Source: Blastomussa wellsi
Lineage: Eukaryota > Cnidaria > Anthozoa > Scleractinia > Plerogyridae
Reading direction: 5' to 3'
DNA length: 64,000 nt
Assembly (NCBI GenBank): GCA_947652115.1
Contig: OX393562.1
Coordinates: 8,208,813 to 8,272,812, forward strand
Numbering within the stretch: the first letter of the stretch is position 1; each line of letters opens with the position of its first letter. Of this stretch, positions 1 to 8,037 are shown piece after piece. Both the position numbers and the translations under genes were made by a program. Under the pieces are notes generated by a model that saw only the letters and a program-made list of their open reading frames with translations, was not told the origin of the DNA and did no database searches.

Positions 1-410
1 ATCTTCCAAAACTATATGGACAATTGAAAGTCATCGCTCATAAAAATGGTCAAAAGGTATACGACAAACAAGCTGATTTTGACACACTTGATCTTCTAAC
101 AAAACGATTTAACAACAAAAAGAATTACTCAGAACTAGCAAGAACTTTATTCAATGACCTTAATAGACTGAGTGGAATACCAATACATAGAACATCTAAA
201 AAGTATTCAAAAATTGGTAGTGGTGTAATATACTATAATAATCCACAAGGTTTGCTTTCACGATTGGAGCTTCTTGGAGGTTCAATGTCTGCTGGAAACA
301 ACAGTAATGATGTCAGAGAAGAGTTTGTGAAAATTGTACATCAATTGAATAAATTGAATATCATTGACAACAAACAAATGAGTGATCTCATGAAGGAATA
401 TCTAATCTAG
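1..410 (+). CDS. Conserved Polinton-associated protein, C-terminal part
   Basis: The reading frame is open from the window edge, so the start lies outside; the first in-frame residues after the edge are LPKLYGQ. I do not recognise a named family. The C-terminal 65 residues (KIGSGVIYYNNPQGLLSRLE and onward to EYLI) match a frameshifted gene in the same relative place in element 2 (30586-31544), which has a charged, coiled-coil-like N-terminal half. Conservation beside the penton gene in both elements suggests a structural or assembly protein. It is followed after 6 bases by the next gene. Confidence 0.6.
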   Translation, partial: LPKLYGQLKVIAHKNGQKVYDKQADFDTLDLLTKRFNNKKNYSELARTLFNDLNRLSGIPIHRTSKKYSKIGSGVIYYNNPQGLLSRLELLGGSMSAGNNSNDVREEFVKIVHQLNKLNIIDNKQMSDLMKEYLI

Positions 411-416
411 TAATAT

Positions 417-1199
417 ATGAGCGAATTATTATTACGATTTTCATCAAAAAACAGACAAAAGGCAGGTGTAAGTTTGAGTCATGATTTCACTACAAGATTT
501 AACAACCCTATTAAACTGTCTTATGACATGAAGCATGAACTGGCTGTTAGAACAATATCTATGACTTACAGTTGGTATAATATCAGACAATCATATGGAA
601 ACAATCAAATAAAATACAGTCATGATAATGGAACAAGTTGGGAAACAATCACATTTGTTGATGGTATGTACAGTTATGATGATATTGATGAGTATATTAA
701 AAAATACATGAAAGACAAAGGCCATCTTGTCAAGGATGATGATGATGATGATAAAAAAGAGTATGGTATCAATCTGTATTTTATATTATCAACTTATCGA
801 GTACTTGTTGAATTAGACGAGAATTATCGATTAGATCTTAGAAACTTTGATTTTAGGAAACTGATTGGATTTGAATCCAAAATAGTTGTCAGTACAGAGT
901 ATGGAACAATTCTACCTGATATCACAAGAGGAGTTGATGAAATACATATTAACTGTGATAAAGTCACAGACAGTATAACGGATGGGCAATCTTCAAGCAC
1001 TGTAGCTGTTATTCCCGTTGAAAATCTTGTTAGATCCCTTCCATTTACTTACAAACCTCGTTTTCTTGCATATAGTCCGGTATCAAGTCATTTAATATCT
1101 TCAATGCGGTTTTATATTACTGATTCATCTGGGACTCCAATTGATTTAAATGGGATAGATTGGTATATTGAACTGTTTCTACGATCAACTGATATTTAG
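417..1199 (+). CDS. Putative penton / minor capsid protein (single jelly roll)
   Basis: 260 residues, acidic and beta-rich, with the conserved block MTYSWYNI near residue 50 and the C-terminal block SMRFYITDSSG. A homologue, broken by a premature stop, sits at 29839-30582 in element 2. In Polintons and adintoviruses a protein of this size next to the major capsid gene is the penton base that occupies the five-fold vertices; I assign it by position and composition, not by a diagnostic motif. The start ATG is chosen because it directly follows an AATAT motif shared by the neighbouring structural genes. A run of seven Asp codons at about 735-755 looks like a loop expansion. Confidence 0.65.
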   Translation: MSELLLRFSSKNRQKAGVSLSHDFTTRFNNPIKLSYDMKHELAVRTISMTYSWYNIRQSYGNNQIKYSHDNGTSWETITFVDGMYSYDDIDEYIKKYMKDKGHLVKDDDDDDKKEYGINLYFILSTYRVLVELDENYRLDLRNFDFRKLIGFESKIVVSTEYGTILPDITRGVDEIHINCDKVTDSITDGQSSSTVAVIPVENLVRSLPFTYKPRFLAYSPVSSHLISSMRFYITDSSGTPIDLNGIDWYIELFLRSTDI

Positions 1200-1215
1200 T
1201 ATAATGATATGATAT

Positions 1216-1551
1216 ATGAGACAGTGTGAATTCAAAAGATGGTATGATCCAAACATGGATATGTATGTTACAAATCATATTTACGGTGAAGGTATAACTG
1301 ATTTTTTAACAACAGTTGGAAAAACAGCTAAAAGTATTGCAAAAACAGCAGCTAAAACAGCAGCAACAAAGACCGCCACAACAACTGGTGAATATGTTGG
1401 TAAAAAGGCTGGTGATAAGATAGTTGAGCTTCTACGTAAGAAGAAAATAAAACCTCCTTCTGAACCAAAAGAATTAACAACTCAGGAGGTAAATGAAAGA
1501 GTAAATCAGATACTTTCAGGTGGAAAACTTAGACGAAGGAATTTTATCTAA
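1216..1551 (+). CDS. Small basic alanine/threonine-rich virion protein (pVI/pX-like)
   Basis: 111 residues. Residues 24-75 form a low-complexity, amphipathic Ala/Lys/Thr helix (GEGITDFLTTVGKTAKSIAK) followed by a basic tail ending GGKLRRRNFI. Small basic proteins of this type beside the capsid genes act in adenovirus-like particles as DNA-condensing or membrane-lytic core peptides; a GG near the C terminus could be a protease site, but that is inference. It begins 16 bases after the penton gene and ends 11 bases before the major capsid gene, so all three look co-expressed. No counterpart remains in element 2. Confidence 0.5.
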   Translation: MRQCEFKRWYDPNMDMYVTNHIYGEGITDFLTTVGKTAKSIAKTAAKTAATKTATTTGEYVGKKAGDKIVELLRKKKIKPPSEPKELTTQEVNERVNQILSGGKLRRRNFI

Positions 1552-1562
1552 ACCAATAATAT

Positions 1563-2849
1563 ATGACAAATTATAGAAACTCAAATCTCATAGAAAGGTA
1601 TGAAGATGTTGTTTTTGAACTGGAAACAGCATTAAATGTTAATCCAGCAAACGGTGCTTCTCAAACAAAAACTAATCATCGTTTTGTTGTCGACAATAGT
1701 GGAGAATCAACTCCTTTTGATTGGTATCACGCAAGATTCAATGTTGGCATCAATTTAGAGAAGCTGGCAGATGGAGCTGATGTCGCTGCTGATGATCATA
1801 ATGGGATAGTCAATTCAGCATTTGCTCTTATCAAAAAGTTAATTATTAAGATGAATGGAATTGATGTTTATGAATGTTCGGAAGCTAACCATGCAACAAA
1901 TATCAAAAATCTTCTAGAATATTCTCAAGGTTATTCAAAAAGTCAGGGTACTAATGAATTATTTTTTATTGACACAAATAGACATGCTGAAGAAAGACCT
2001 GCTAATGCTAATTACAATTCAGGTTTTGCTGCACGAAAATTACTTCTCAATGCAGGTGCAACAGCGAATGTAGAAATCCCGCTCAATCGGTATGGGTTTT
2101 TTGAGAGTCTTCATGGTGAACTCCTTCCGAATTCAAAAATTGAGTTGAAAATCACTCTTGAGAGTGACGCTGACCTTGTATGGCAGGCCGCAGACAATTG
2201 CCGTGTGGTCCTTTCTAAATTTCAGCTGATAATCCCTCGGATTGTTTTTAATTCAGAAGGTAAGTCATTATACATAAGCAAATACCTCGATACAAGGAAG
2301 TGGACCTATCTTCGTGAATTGGTTGAGAGAGGTAATTCAACTCAACAGCAGACGGCTAACTTCCGTATATCAACAGGAATTAACAAACCAAGACATGTGT
2401 TTGTTTATATAATCAATGATGCAAGTCTTGACTTACAGACAGCTAATAAATTCTTATATAATACTTTCGACGTTACTGGTGATAATAGAGCATTAATCAG
2501 CTGTCATCTCGAAGTAGGTAATGGAAAAGAATACCCAGAGGTTCATTACAGACCGAGTGAAGACCCCGCCCGAGTTTTCAGAGATGTTTTAAAATATGTT
2601 CATGCCAACAGTGATTATGCTGGTGATACTCTCCTTAATAGGCCAAATTTTAGTACTATCTTCCCATTCATTTACTTTGATCTAACAAAACAACCAACAG
2701 ATATCAAAGATGGTATGACCAAACTGACTTTTAAATACACGCTAAGCGGTGGTACAGCTGATCCATACTCGGTTTATGCCTTTGTCCTTTATGAACAGGA
2801 GGTTGAAATGAGGAAAACTGATGGGAAATTGATTCTTAGGTCTATGTAA
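1563..2849 (+). CDS. Major capsid protein, double jelly roll type
   Basis: 428 residues, uninterrupted. Features typical of adenovirus/PRD1-lineage capsid proteins of Polintons: an acidic N terminus, an internal IPLNRYGFFESLHGELLPN segment where the second jelly roll is expected to start, beta-strand blocks such as KIELKITLESDADLVW, and a terminal FKYTLSGGT...YAFVLYEQEVEM block. The protein would trimerise into the pseudo-hexagonal shell. The ATG follows AATAAT-AT, like the other late genes. The intact frame contrasts with the wrecked polymerase gene downstream. The capsid assignment rests on size, position and strand pattern; a structure prediction would settle it. Confidence 0.75.
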   Translation: MTNYRNSNLIERYEDVVFELETALNVNPANGASQTKTNHRFVVDNSGESTPFDWYHARFNVGINLEKLADGADVAADDHNGIVNSAFALIKKLIIKMNGIDVYECSEANHATNIKNLLEYSQGYSKSQGTNELFFIDTNRHAEERPANANYNSGFAARKLLLNAGATANVEIPLNRYGFFESLHGELLPNSKIELKITLESDADLVWQAADNCRVVLSKFQLIIPRIVFNSEGKSLYISKYLDTRKWTYLRELVERGNSTQQQTANFRISTGINKPRHVFVYIINDASLDLQTANKFLYNTFDVTGDNRALISCHLEVGNGKEYPEVHYRPSEDPARVFRDVLKYVHANSDYAGDTLLNRPNFSTIFPFIYFDLTKQPTDIKDGMTKLTFKYTLSGGTADPYSVYAFVLYEQEVEMRKTDGKLILRSM

Positions 2850-2908
2850 AAGGATTAGTATCATTAATCATATTTAATTTATGGTCATATTTATATAACA
2901 ATATATAT

Positions 2909-4225
2909 ATGACTACTTATCAACCATATGGAGTAACATTGTCAGAAGGACAGAGGAAAAAACTAGCAAAAGCGTATAGAGAGAATTCAGCAATAACAAT
3001 CAGATTATCCAATAGAGAACTATCTGGAAATGATCAGCTTATGCTGACAAATACACAAATCAACAAACTGATTAAAGCCAAAAAGATGAACAAAGGATCA
3101 GACATTAAGATTTCCAAAACACAGATCAGAAAAGCTGTAGTATATGGAGGTTCTCTTTGGTCAAGTTTATTCTCTCTTGGATCGAGACTATTACCATATG
3201 CAACCACAGCTATATCAAAAGCAGCTCCAGCACTAGCCACAGGGGCATTATCAGCACTTGGAAGTCTTGGTATTAACAAAATATTTGGAAAAGGACAGAC
3301 TGGAGGTTTTCTTGTGCCTCAAAGCAAGATTGAACAATTAATAAAATATAAAAGTCTATTGACAAAGAAACAAAAAGAAGACATTATCAATAACTTACAG
3401 ACAGGTGGAGAATTGGTTATCAAACCAACACAAAAACAGTCTGGAGGTTTCTTGGGGACGCTGTTGGCAAGTATTGGGGTTCCTCTTCTAATGAATGCTC
3501 TCACTGGTAGAGGTTTACATGTAGAGAAAAGTCGACCACGGAGATCAATGCCTGTATATGTTCCTAAGACATCAATAACCACTAAAAAAGATGGTGGAAA
3601 TCATGGAATTATGATGCCATATCAGCCTCCTCCTTTTATTGGAAGTTGGAATGAAAACCCTATTGGTCTTGGATTACCAAAAAAAAAAGATACCAAAAAA
3701 AAAGAAAGGAAAAGGTCTGCTATTAGGCAAAAACAGCCCATTCAACAACATTCCAATTCTCGGAGCTATTTTGTAAATAAACCATTATCCAATTATGATC
3801 TAAAAAATTGGGTAAAACAACTTGGTATAAAATACTTTAGAGGTGTTTTCAGTAAGGATGTTTTACCAAGACAAATCAAAAACAAAGAATGTGGAATAGT
3901 CAATCTTGATAACCATATTGGACAAGGTACTCATTGGGTGGCTTATAGAAACATTGACCGGCTTTGTGAATATTTTGACTCCTTTGGATTAATGATGCCA
4001 ACAGAGGTTGAGAAATATATGGCTATGAGTGGAAAACAATTAATATATTCAGGAGATGAGATACAAGAACGTGATTCAGTATTATGTGGTTATTGCTGTT
4101 TGTACTATCTACTTGAAAGACAGAGTGGAAGATCAATTCTTGATACAATACATAATTGCAAATTTAATATGTCAGATACCAGTGTCAATCATAGATTTAT
4201 AATAGATTATTTTAAAATTGTATAA
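2909..4225 (+). CDS. pVI/pX-like core protein fused to adenain-type cysteine protease
   Basis: 438 residues with two parts. Residues 1-280 resemble an adenovirus core or lytic peptide precursor: a basic N terminus with ISKTQIRK, a hydrophobic Gly/Ala stretch around residues 80-130 (LFSLGSRLLPYATTAISKAA), repeated GG sites and a Lys-rich linker. Residues 290-438 form an adenain/ULP1-fold protease: His342 in GTHWVAY, Asp357 in EYFDSFG, Gln386, and Cys393 in DSVLCGYCC. The Gln-to-Cys distance of 7 equals that of adenovirus protease. The enzyme would mature virion precursors. Two long A-runs at about 3679 and 3697 mark the join. The start follows ATATATAT. Confidence 0.8.
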   Translation: MTTYQPYGVTLSEGQRKKLAKAYRENSAITIRLSNRELSGNDQLMLTNTQINKLIKAKKMNKGSDIKISKTQIRKAVVYGGSLWSSLFSLGSRLLPYATTAISKAAPALATGALSALGSLGINKIFGKGQTGGFLVPQSKIEQLIKYKSLLTKKQKEDIINNLQTGGELVIKPTQKQSGGFLGTLLASIGVPLLMNALTGRGLHVEKSRPRRSMPVYVPKTSITTKKDGGNHGIMMPYQPPPFIGSWNENPIGLGLPKKKDTKKKERKRSAIRQKQPIQQHSNSRSYFVNKPLSNYDLKNWVKQLGIKYFRGVFSKDVLPRQIKNKECGIVNLDNHIGQGTHWVAYRNIDRLCEYFDSFGLMMPTEVEKYMAMSGKQLIYSGDEIQERDSVLCGYCCLYYLLERQSGRSILDTIHNCKFNMSDTSVNHRFIIDYFKIV

Positions 4226-4238
4226 TATATATGTATAC

Positions 4239-4397
4239 ATGGTAAAATCATATTGCGTAAAAGAAAAAACACAAACTGAATGTGTTCCAGGTAGTGAACG
4301 ATATGTTAAAACCAAAAATAATAGAACTATGATGAAATGTACATGTGCCAGTTGTGGAATAACAAAAGCTAAATTCGTCAAGAATCAGGGAAACTAA
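4239..4397 (+). CDS. Zinc-ribbon mini-protein (DUF5679-like), probably split from the PLA2 gene
   Basis: 52 codons with two Cys pairs (SYCVKEKTQTEC and CTCASCG) followed by KAKFVKN. The layout is that of the short zinc-ribbon domain known as DUF5679. In element 2 the same segment (MTSNGRRIMKSTCS...TKFVKN) is fused in frame to the PLA2 domain, whereas here a TAA ends it just before the PLA2 frame opens. A one-base change would join the two, so this may be a frameshift lesion rather than a separate gene. An AATATATATG motif lies 8 bases upstream of the ATG used. Confidence 0.55.
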   Translation: MVKSYCVKEKTQTECVPGSERYVKTKNNRTMMKCTCASCGITKAKFVKNQGN

Positions 4398-4399
4398 TT

Positions 4400-5395
4400 G
4401 TGCCTCCACAAGCTGGGGGCAGCTTGTTTGACATTTATGATAGTCATTCTATTGGTGAGATTGCTTTAAAAGGTTTGGCGAATTCTGGAGCTTTGCTTGC
4501 TCGACAGGGTGCTGCAAAGGCTATTAAATCAGATTATGCAAAGAAGAAAATTAAAAATGTTGCAAATAAATATTTGGATCAAGTCCTTGACAGCTTTACA
4601 AATGACTTGAGTAAAAAAATAAAAGGTGGTTCAATTGATATACACAAGGCTATATTAAAAGTAGCGCCAAAGAAAGGTTTTGTTATGCCTGGACATAGAT
4701 ATACAGGTCCTGGTAATCCTTTAGAGCAGCAGCTGAGATATGATCCAAACACTGGTCAAATACTTGAGATATATCAACAACCAACTGGAAAAACAGATGC
4801 TGTAAGTATGCAACATGATGTTGATTATTCTGTATGTGGAAATAAGAAAAAAAGTGATCAAGTTAAATGTAAGAATAAAGCTGATAGAAAAATGGTTAAA
4901 GCTCTTGATGCTATTCCATGGAAAGACAGACAATGGGGACATGCAATTGCAAGAAATACTATAGCAGCTAAATCAAAATTAGGTATGGGTAATATGGATG
5001 CATTAAATGTGATTCCTGGTTACTCTGCAGCAAATAAAACTCTTTCTTCAGTCATACCAAAATTGATAAAAGAAGAAGGGGCAAAAGAATCATTTGATGA
5101 TTTTGCAAGTGGAGACACTATCAAACGTGCTTGGGCTGGAATTACTGGACAACTGGGAAAAATACAAAAAGAAAAGATGAGGAGGCAAGGATATGCACCT
5201 GTTGAGAAAAAGAGTCAGCAAGAGGTATTTAATACTATGGCGCGTGATTATGGACCAGATTGGTATATTGGTGGGCCATATGAGGATCATTGGAAATGGA
5301 ATAGATTCATGTGGGATTTACAACATGGGAAACAGCTAGGTATGGGAGTTAAAAAAAACGTCAACAGCCGTCGAGTGAAGAAAACTGGCAAGTAA
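4400..5395 (+). CDS. PLA2-domain virion protein (parvovirus-type phospholipase A2)
   Basis: 331 residues counted from a GTG codon; there is no good ATG, so the natural N terminus is probably the zinc-ribbon ORF just upstream. Secreted/parvovirus-type PLA2 signatures are clear: the Ca2+ loop YTGPGNPL at residues 101-108, the catalytic pair HD at 139-140 (SMQHDVDY) and a second Asp in KADRKMV at 162. Such domains breach endosomal membranes during entry and mark adintovirus virion proteins. The C-terminal third (residues 200-320) is also conserved in element 2. The last 43 bases overlap the integrase frame and contain A AAA AAC at 5353-5359. Confidence 0.8.
   Translation: MPPQAGGSLFDIYDSHSIGEIALKGLANSGALLARQGAAKAIKSDYAKKKIKNVANKYLDQVLDSFTNDLSKKIKGGSIDIHKAILKVAPKKGFVMPGHRYTGPGNPLEQQLRYDPNTGQILEIYQQPTGKTDAVSMQHDVDYSVCGNKKKSDQVKCKNKADRKMVKALDAIPWKDRQWGHAIARNTIAAKSKLGMGNMDALNVIPGYSAANKTLSSVIPKLIKEEGAKESFDDFASGDTIKRAWAGITGQLGKIQKEKMRRQGYAPVEKKSQQEVFNTMARDYGPDWYIGGPYEDHWKWNRFMWDLQHGKQLGMGVKKNVNSRRVKKTGK
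5353..5359 (+). promoter_or_regulatory. Candidate -1 ribosomal frameshift site (A AAA AAC)
   Basis: The heptamer is in the exact phase for slippage: PLA2 codons are AAA (5354-5356) and AAC (5357-5359), and after a -1 slip the next codon, CGT at 5359, is in the integrase frame. The integrase frame is closed by TAA at 5350-5352, directly before the heptamer, and open after it. I see no strong hairpin downstream in this copy. Confidence 0.6.
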
Positions 5396-6318
5396 AATTA
5401 GCAGATGAATTACATACACCAATACATCGTAAATTTACTCGGCGGCGTGTGATTACAAATCATATCGATGAAATATGGGCAAGTGATTTGGTTGAAATGC
5501 AGCAGTTTAGTAAATGGAATAAAGGCTATCGATATCTTCTAATGGTTATTGATGTATTCAGTAAATATGGTTGGATTATTCCATTGAAGGATAAGAAAGG
5601 TGAATCTATCACTGAAGCATTTAAATCAATATTCAAAGGAGGTAGAAAACCACAATATCTTTGGGTTGATAAGGGAAAAGAATTCTATAACAAACATGTG
5701 AAAGATTTATTAGAGAAAAATGGGATACATTTGTACTCAACTGAGAATGAAGAGAAGTCCTCAGTGGTTGAAAGATGGAATAGAACAATTCAATCCAAAA
5801 TGTGGAAACAGTTCACTGTTCAAGGTAATACACAATATCTTGATATGTTACCAAAATTAGTAAATCAATACAACAACACAAAACATTCAAGCATAAAAAT
5901 GACTCCAGTTGAGGCATCAAAGAAAAAGAATGAAGGTACAGTTTATTTTCATTTGTATGGTGATATTGAAACACCAAAACAAAAACCGAAATTTGAAATA
6001 GGTGATAAGGTTAGAATATCTAAGTATAAAAGAAAGGTATTTGATAAGGGTTATACACCAAATTGGACAGAAGAAGTTTTTATAGTTGATAAGATTCAAT
6101 ACACAAATCCAATAACTTATAAGGTAAAAGATCTCAGAGGTGAAGATATTCAGGGAAGTTTCTATGAGTCCGAGTTGCTGAAAGCTAAGCAGGATGTTTT
6201 TCGTATTGATAAAGTCATTCGTAGAGATTATAAAAAGAAACAAGCTTTAGTGAAGTGGAAGGGATACAGTGATGATTTCAATAGTTGGATTCCAATGAGG
6301 GATTTAGTTAATGTGTAA
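5353..6318 (+). CDS. Retrovirus-type integrase with chromodomain (Polinton integrase)
   Basis: Counting from the GTG at 5449, the catalytic triad is Asp13 (IWASDLVEM), Asp74 (LWVDKGKEF) and Glu108 (SSVVERWNR). An SH3-like DNA-binding domain follows, and a C-terminal chromodomain (ALVKWKGYSDDFNSW) that could steer insertion to modified histones. The enzyme inserts the linear element genome and makes 6-bp target duplications. The frame is open from 5353, yet its first ATG comes after the first catalytic Asp, so an independent start is unlikely. Expression by -1 frameshift from the PLA2 gene is the best reading of the sequence. The counterpart in element 2 is at 22077-23072. Confidence 0.85.
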   Translation, partial: KKRQQPSSEENWQVKLADELHTPIHRKFTRRRVITNHIDEIWASDLVEMQQFSKWNKGYRYLLMVIDVFSKYGWIIPLKDKKGESITEAFKSIFKGGRKPQYLWVDKGKEFYNKHVKDLLEKNGIHLYSTENEEKSSVVERWNRTIQSKMWKQFTVQGNTQYLDMLPKLVNQYNNTKHSSIKMTPVEASKKKNEGTVYFHLYGDIETPKQKPKFEIGDKVRISKYKRKVFDKGYTPNWTEEVFIVDKIQYTNPITYKVKDLRGEDIQGSFYESELLKAKQDVFRIDKVIRRDYKKKQALVKWKGYSDDFNSWIPMRDLVNV

Positions 6319-6374
6319 ATACTTAAAGATTTGGTGTTTTAGAATAAATAGGAAGAAATGGAATTACAAATGAG

Positions 6375-7211
6375 ATGTACAAAAATGAAAAATTGAATGT
6401 TGAAATCAACTGTTATATTGATAAGAAAAATGAGATATGGTTTCGGGGTAAGGAGATAGCTTTGATATTGGATTACGCTGATACGAAAAGAGCAATTCAG
6501 AAACATGTTCATATTGATGATAAAAAATTGATTGATTTAAAAATATTACAAAATCCTTCAGGGGACAAAAAATCCCCCCAAGCTGACAGCAAAAATCCTT
6601 CATGGACAAAAACGGTCCCCCAAGCTGGTAGTAAAAATCCTTCAGGTGTCTCAAATACACCCCAAGAAATAACTCGAAAATGTTATTTTATAAATGAATC
6701 TGGTTTGTACTCATTAATGCTTTCTTCTAAAAAACCACAAGCAAAAGAATTCAAACACTGGATAACAAGTAAAGTATTACCATCAATTAGAAAAAAAGGT
6801 TATTATAAAATTAACAGCAATAAATTAGTAATTGAGAATGAAAATGATTTACATTATAAAGTTGTTAATTTTATAAGAAAAAAATACCCACAAACTCTTA
6901 TGATTGCTGGTTTGGGTGAATATCAAAGAACGCAAAGTATTAGAATAGCATCTTGGAAGAAAGGTTACATGTCTGGACAATGTGATCTCATGATAATGAA
7001 TCCGACAAGTAAATATAATGCTCTTTGTTTAGAATTTAAAAGCCCTACTGGTTCATATCAAGTGAGTAAAAAACAGTTGGAAATGAAGGATATGTATATT
7101 AAAAACAAATGCAAATACTTTATCAGCAATTCTTATGATGATGTTATATTTGAAATAATGAAACATTTGGAAGAAAGTTATAAATATTTAAAACGTAGAA
7201 ATAAACAGTAA
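6375..7211 (+). CDS. Bro-N domain protein with PD-(D/E)XK nuclease domain
   Basis: 278 residues. Residues 1-145 form a Bro-N/antirepressor-type domain (WFRGKEIALILDYADTKRAI ... HWITSKVLPSIRKKGYY). An insert of three imperfect repeats (NPSGDKKSPQADSK, NPSWTKTVPQAGSK, NPSGVSNTPQ) interrupts it. Residues 150-265 resemble a PD-(D/E)XK/VRR-NUC-type nuclease: an ENDLHYKVVNFIRKKYP helix, CDLMIMNP as the Asp motif, and LEFKSP as the E-x-K motif. The same nuclease without Bro-N stands at 21630-22048 in element 2. Likely roles are replication or resolution of genome ends, but that is inference. It lies 57 bases after the integrase. Confidence 0.75.
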   Translation: MYKNEKLNVEINCYIDKKNEIWFRGKEIALILDYADTKRAIQKHVHIDDKKLIDLKILQNPSGDKKSPQADSKNPSWTKTVPQAGSKNPSGVSNTPQEITRKCYFINESGLYSLMLSSKKPQAKEFKHWITSKVLPSIRKKGYYKINSNKLVIENENDLHYKVVNFIRKKYPQTLMIAGLGEYQRTQSIRIASWKKGYMSGQCDLMIMNPTSKYNALCLEFKSPTGSYQVSKKQLEMKDMYIKNKCKYFISNSYDDVIFEIMKHLEESYKYLKRRNKQ

Positions 7212-7320
7212 AAATAATATAACATATATTGTTTTTTTGTTATCTTATTGATAGCCAAGAATATAATTATTGTTGTCTATCAATAGTTTTTATTTTAGAA
7301 TCAAGACTAAAACTTGGGAT

Positions 7321-7672
7321 ATAAAGATTTAACACATTATAAAAATAATATGGAAAATAAAAAGGGACTTAAAGATTTAGCACATTATAAAAATAATATG
7401 GAAAATAATAAGATGTATTGTAACTCTATAATTCATGATGAACTAAGTAAAACAGAAGTTACGTGTCCTTTTTGTGATAAACGGTTGATATATAATAATA
7501 TGGAAAATAAAAAGAGATATAAAGATTTAACACATTATAAAAATAATATGGAAAATAAAAAGGGACTTAAAGATTTAGCACATTATAAAAATAATAATAT
7601 GGAAAATAAAAAGGGACTTAAAGATTTAGCACATTATAAAAATAAAGAGATGGAAAAAAATATAACGCATAA
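7321..7672 (+). repeat. Tandem coding repeats at the PolB N terminus (KDLAHYKNNMENKKG)
   Basis: Five to six copies of a unit of about 48-51 bases encoding KDLTHYKNNMENKKG variants, interrupted once by a Cys-pair segment (EVTCPFCDKRL). The copies are nearly identical at DNA level, which suggests recent slippage. The unit is Lys/Asn-rich and likely unstructured. Confidence 0.8.
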
Positions 7673-7740
7673 TTATATGAACAGAAGTAATCTTGAAAAA
7701 CTTAGTAAATCTGAATTAATAAGACTTATACTTAAACAAA

Positions 7741-8037
7741 AGTCAATACCTGAACCAAATAAAAATGTAGAACAGAAGGTAAAAGAATATGAAGAAAATA
7801 TCATTTCTCCACCACCAGAATTTAGAGATGATTACAAACCAATACCTGAACCAAATAAAAATGTAAAACAGAAGGTAAAAGAATATGAAGAAAATATCAT
7901 TTCTCCACCACCAGAATTTAGAGATGATTACAAACCAATACCTGAACCAAGGAAAAGTGTAAAACAGAAGGTAAAAGAATATGAAGAAAATATCATTTCT
8001 CCACCACCAGAATTTAGAGATGATTACAAACCAATAC
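7741..8037 (+). repeat. Three 96-base coding repeats in PolB
   Basis: Three almost identical copies encoding IPEPNKNVEQKVKEYEENI followed by ISPPPEFRDDYKP, starting near 7746, 7842 and 7938. The Pro-rich segment corresponds in place to the PAPR-rich linker of the element 2 polymerase. The near identity points to recent tandem duplication. Confidence 0.85.

Noticed and set aside
2909..3700. A second frameshift signal at the A-runs of the core-protease gene
   Set aside because: The ORF is already continuous there, so no recoding is needed; the A-runs are noted only as a possible fusion point.
5353..5450. A pseudoknot downstream of A AAA AAC in element 1
   Set aside because: By eye I find only short GCC/GGC and GTAA/TTAC pairings; folding software would be needed, so no structure is claimed for this copy.
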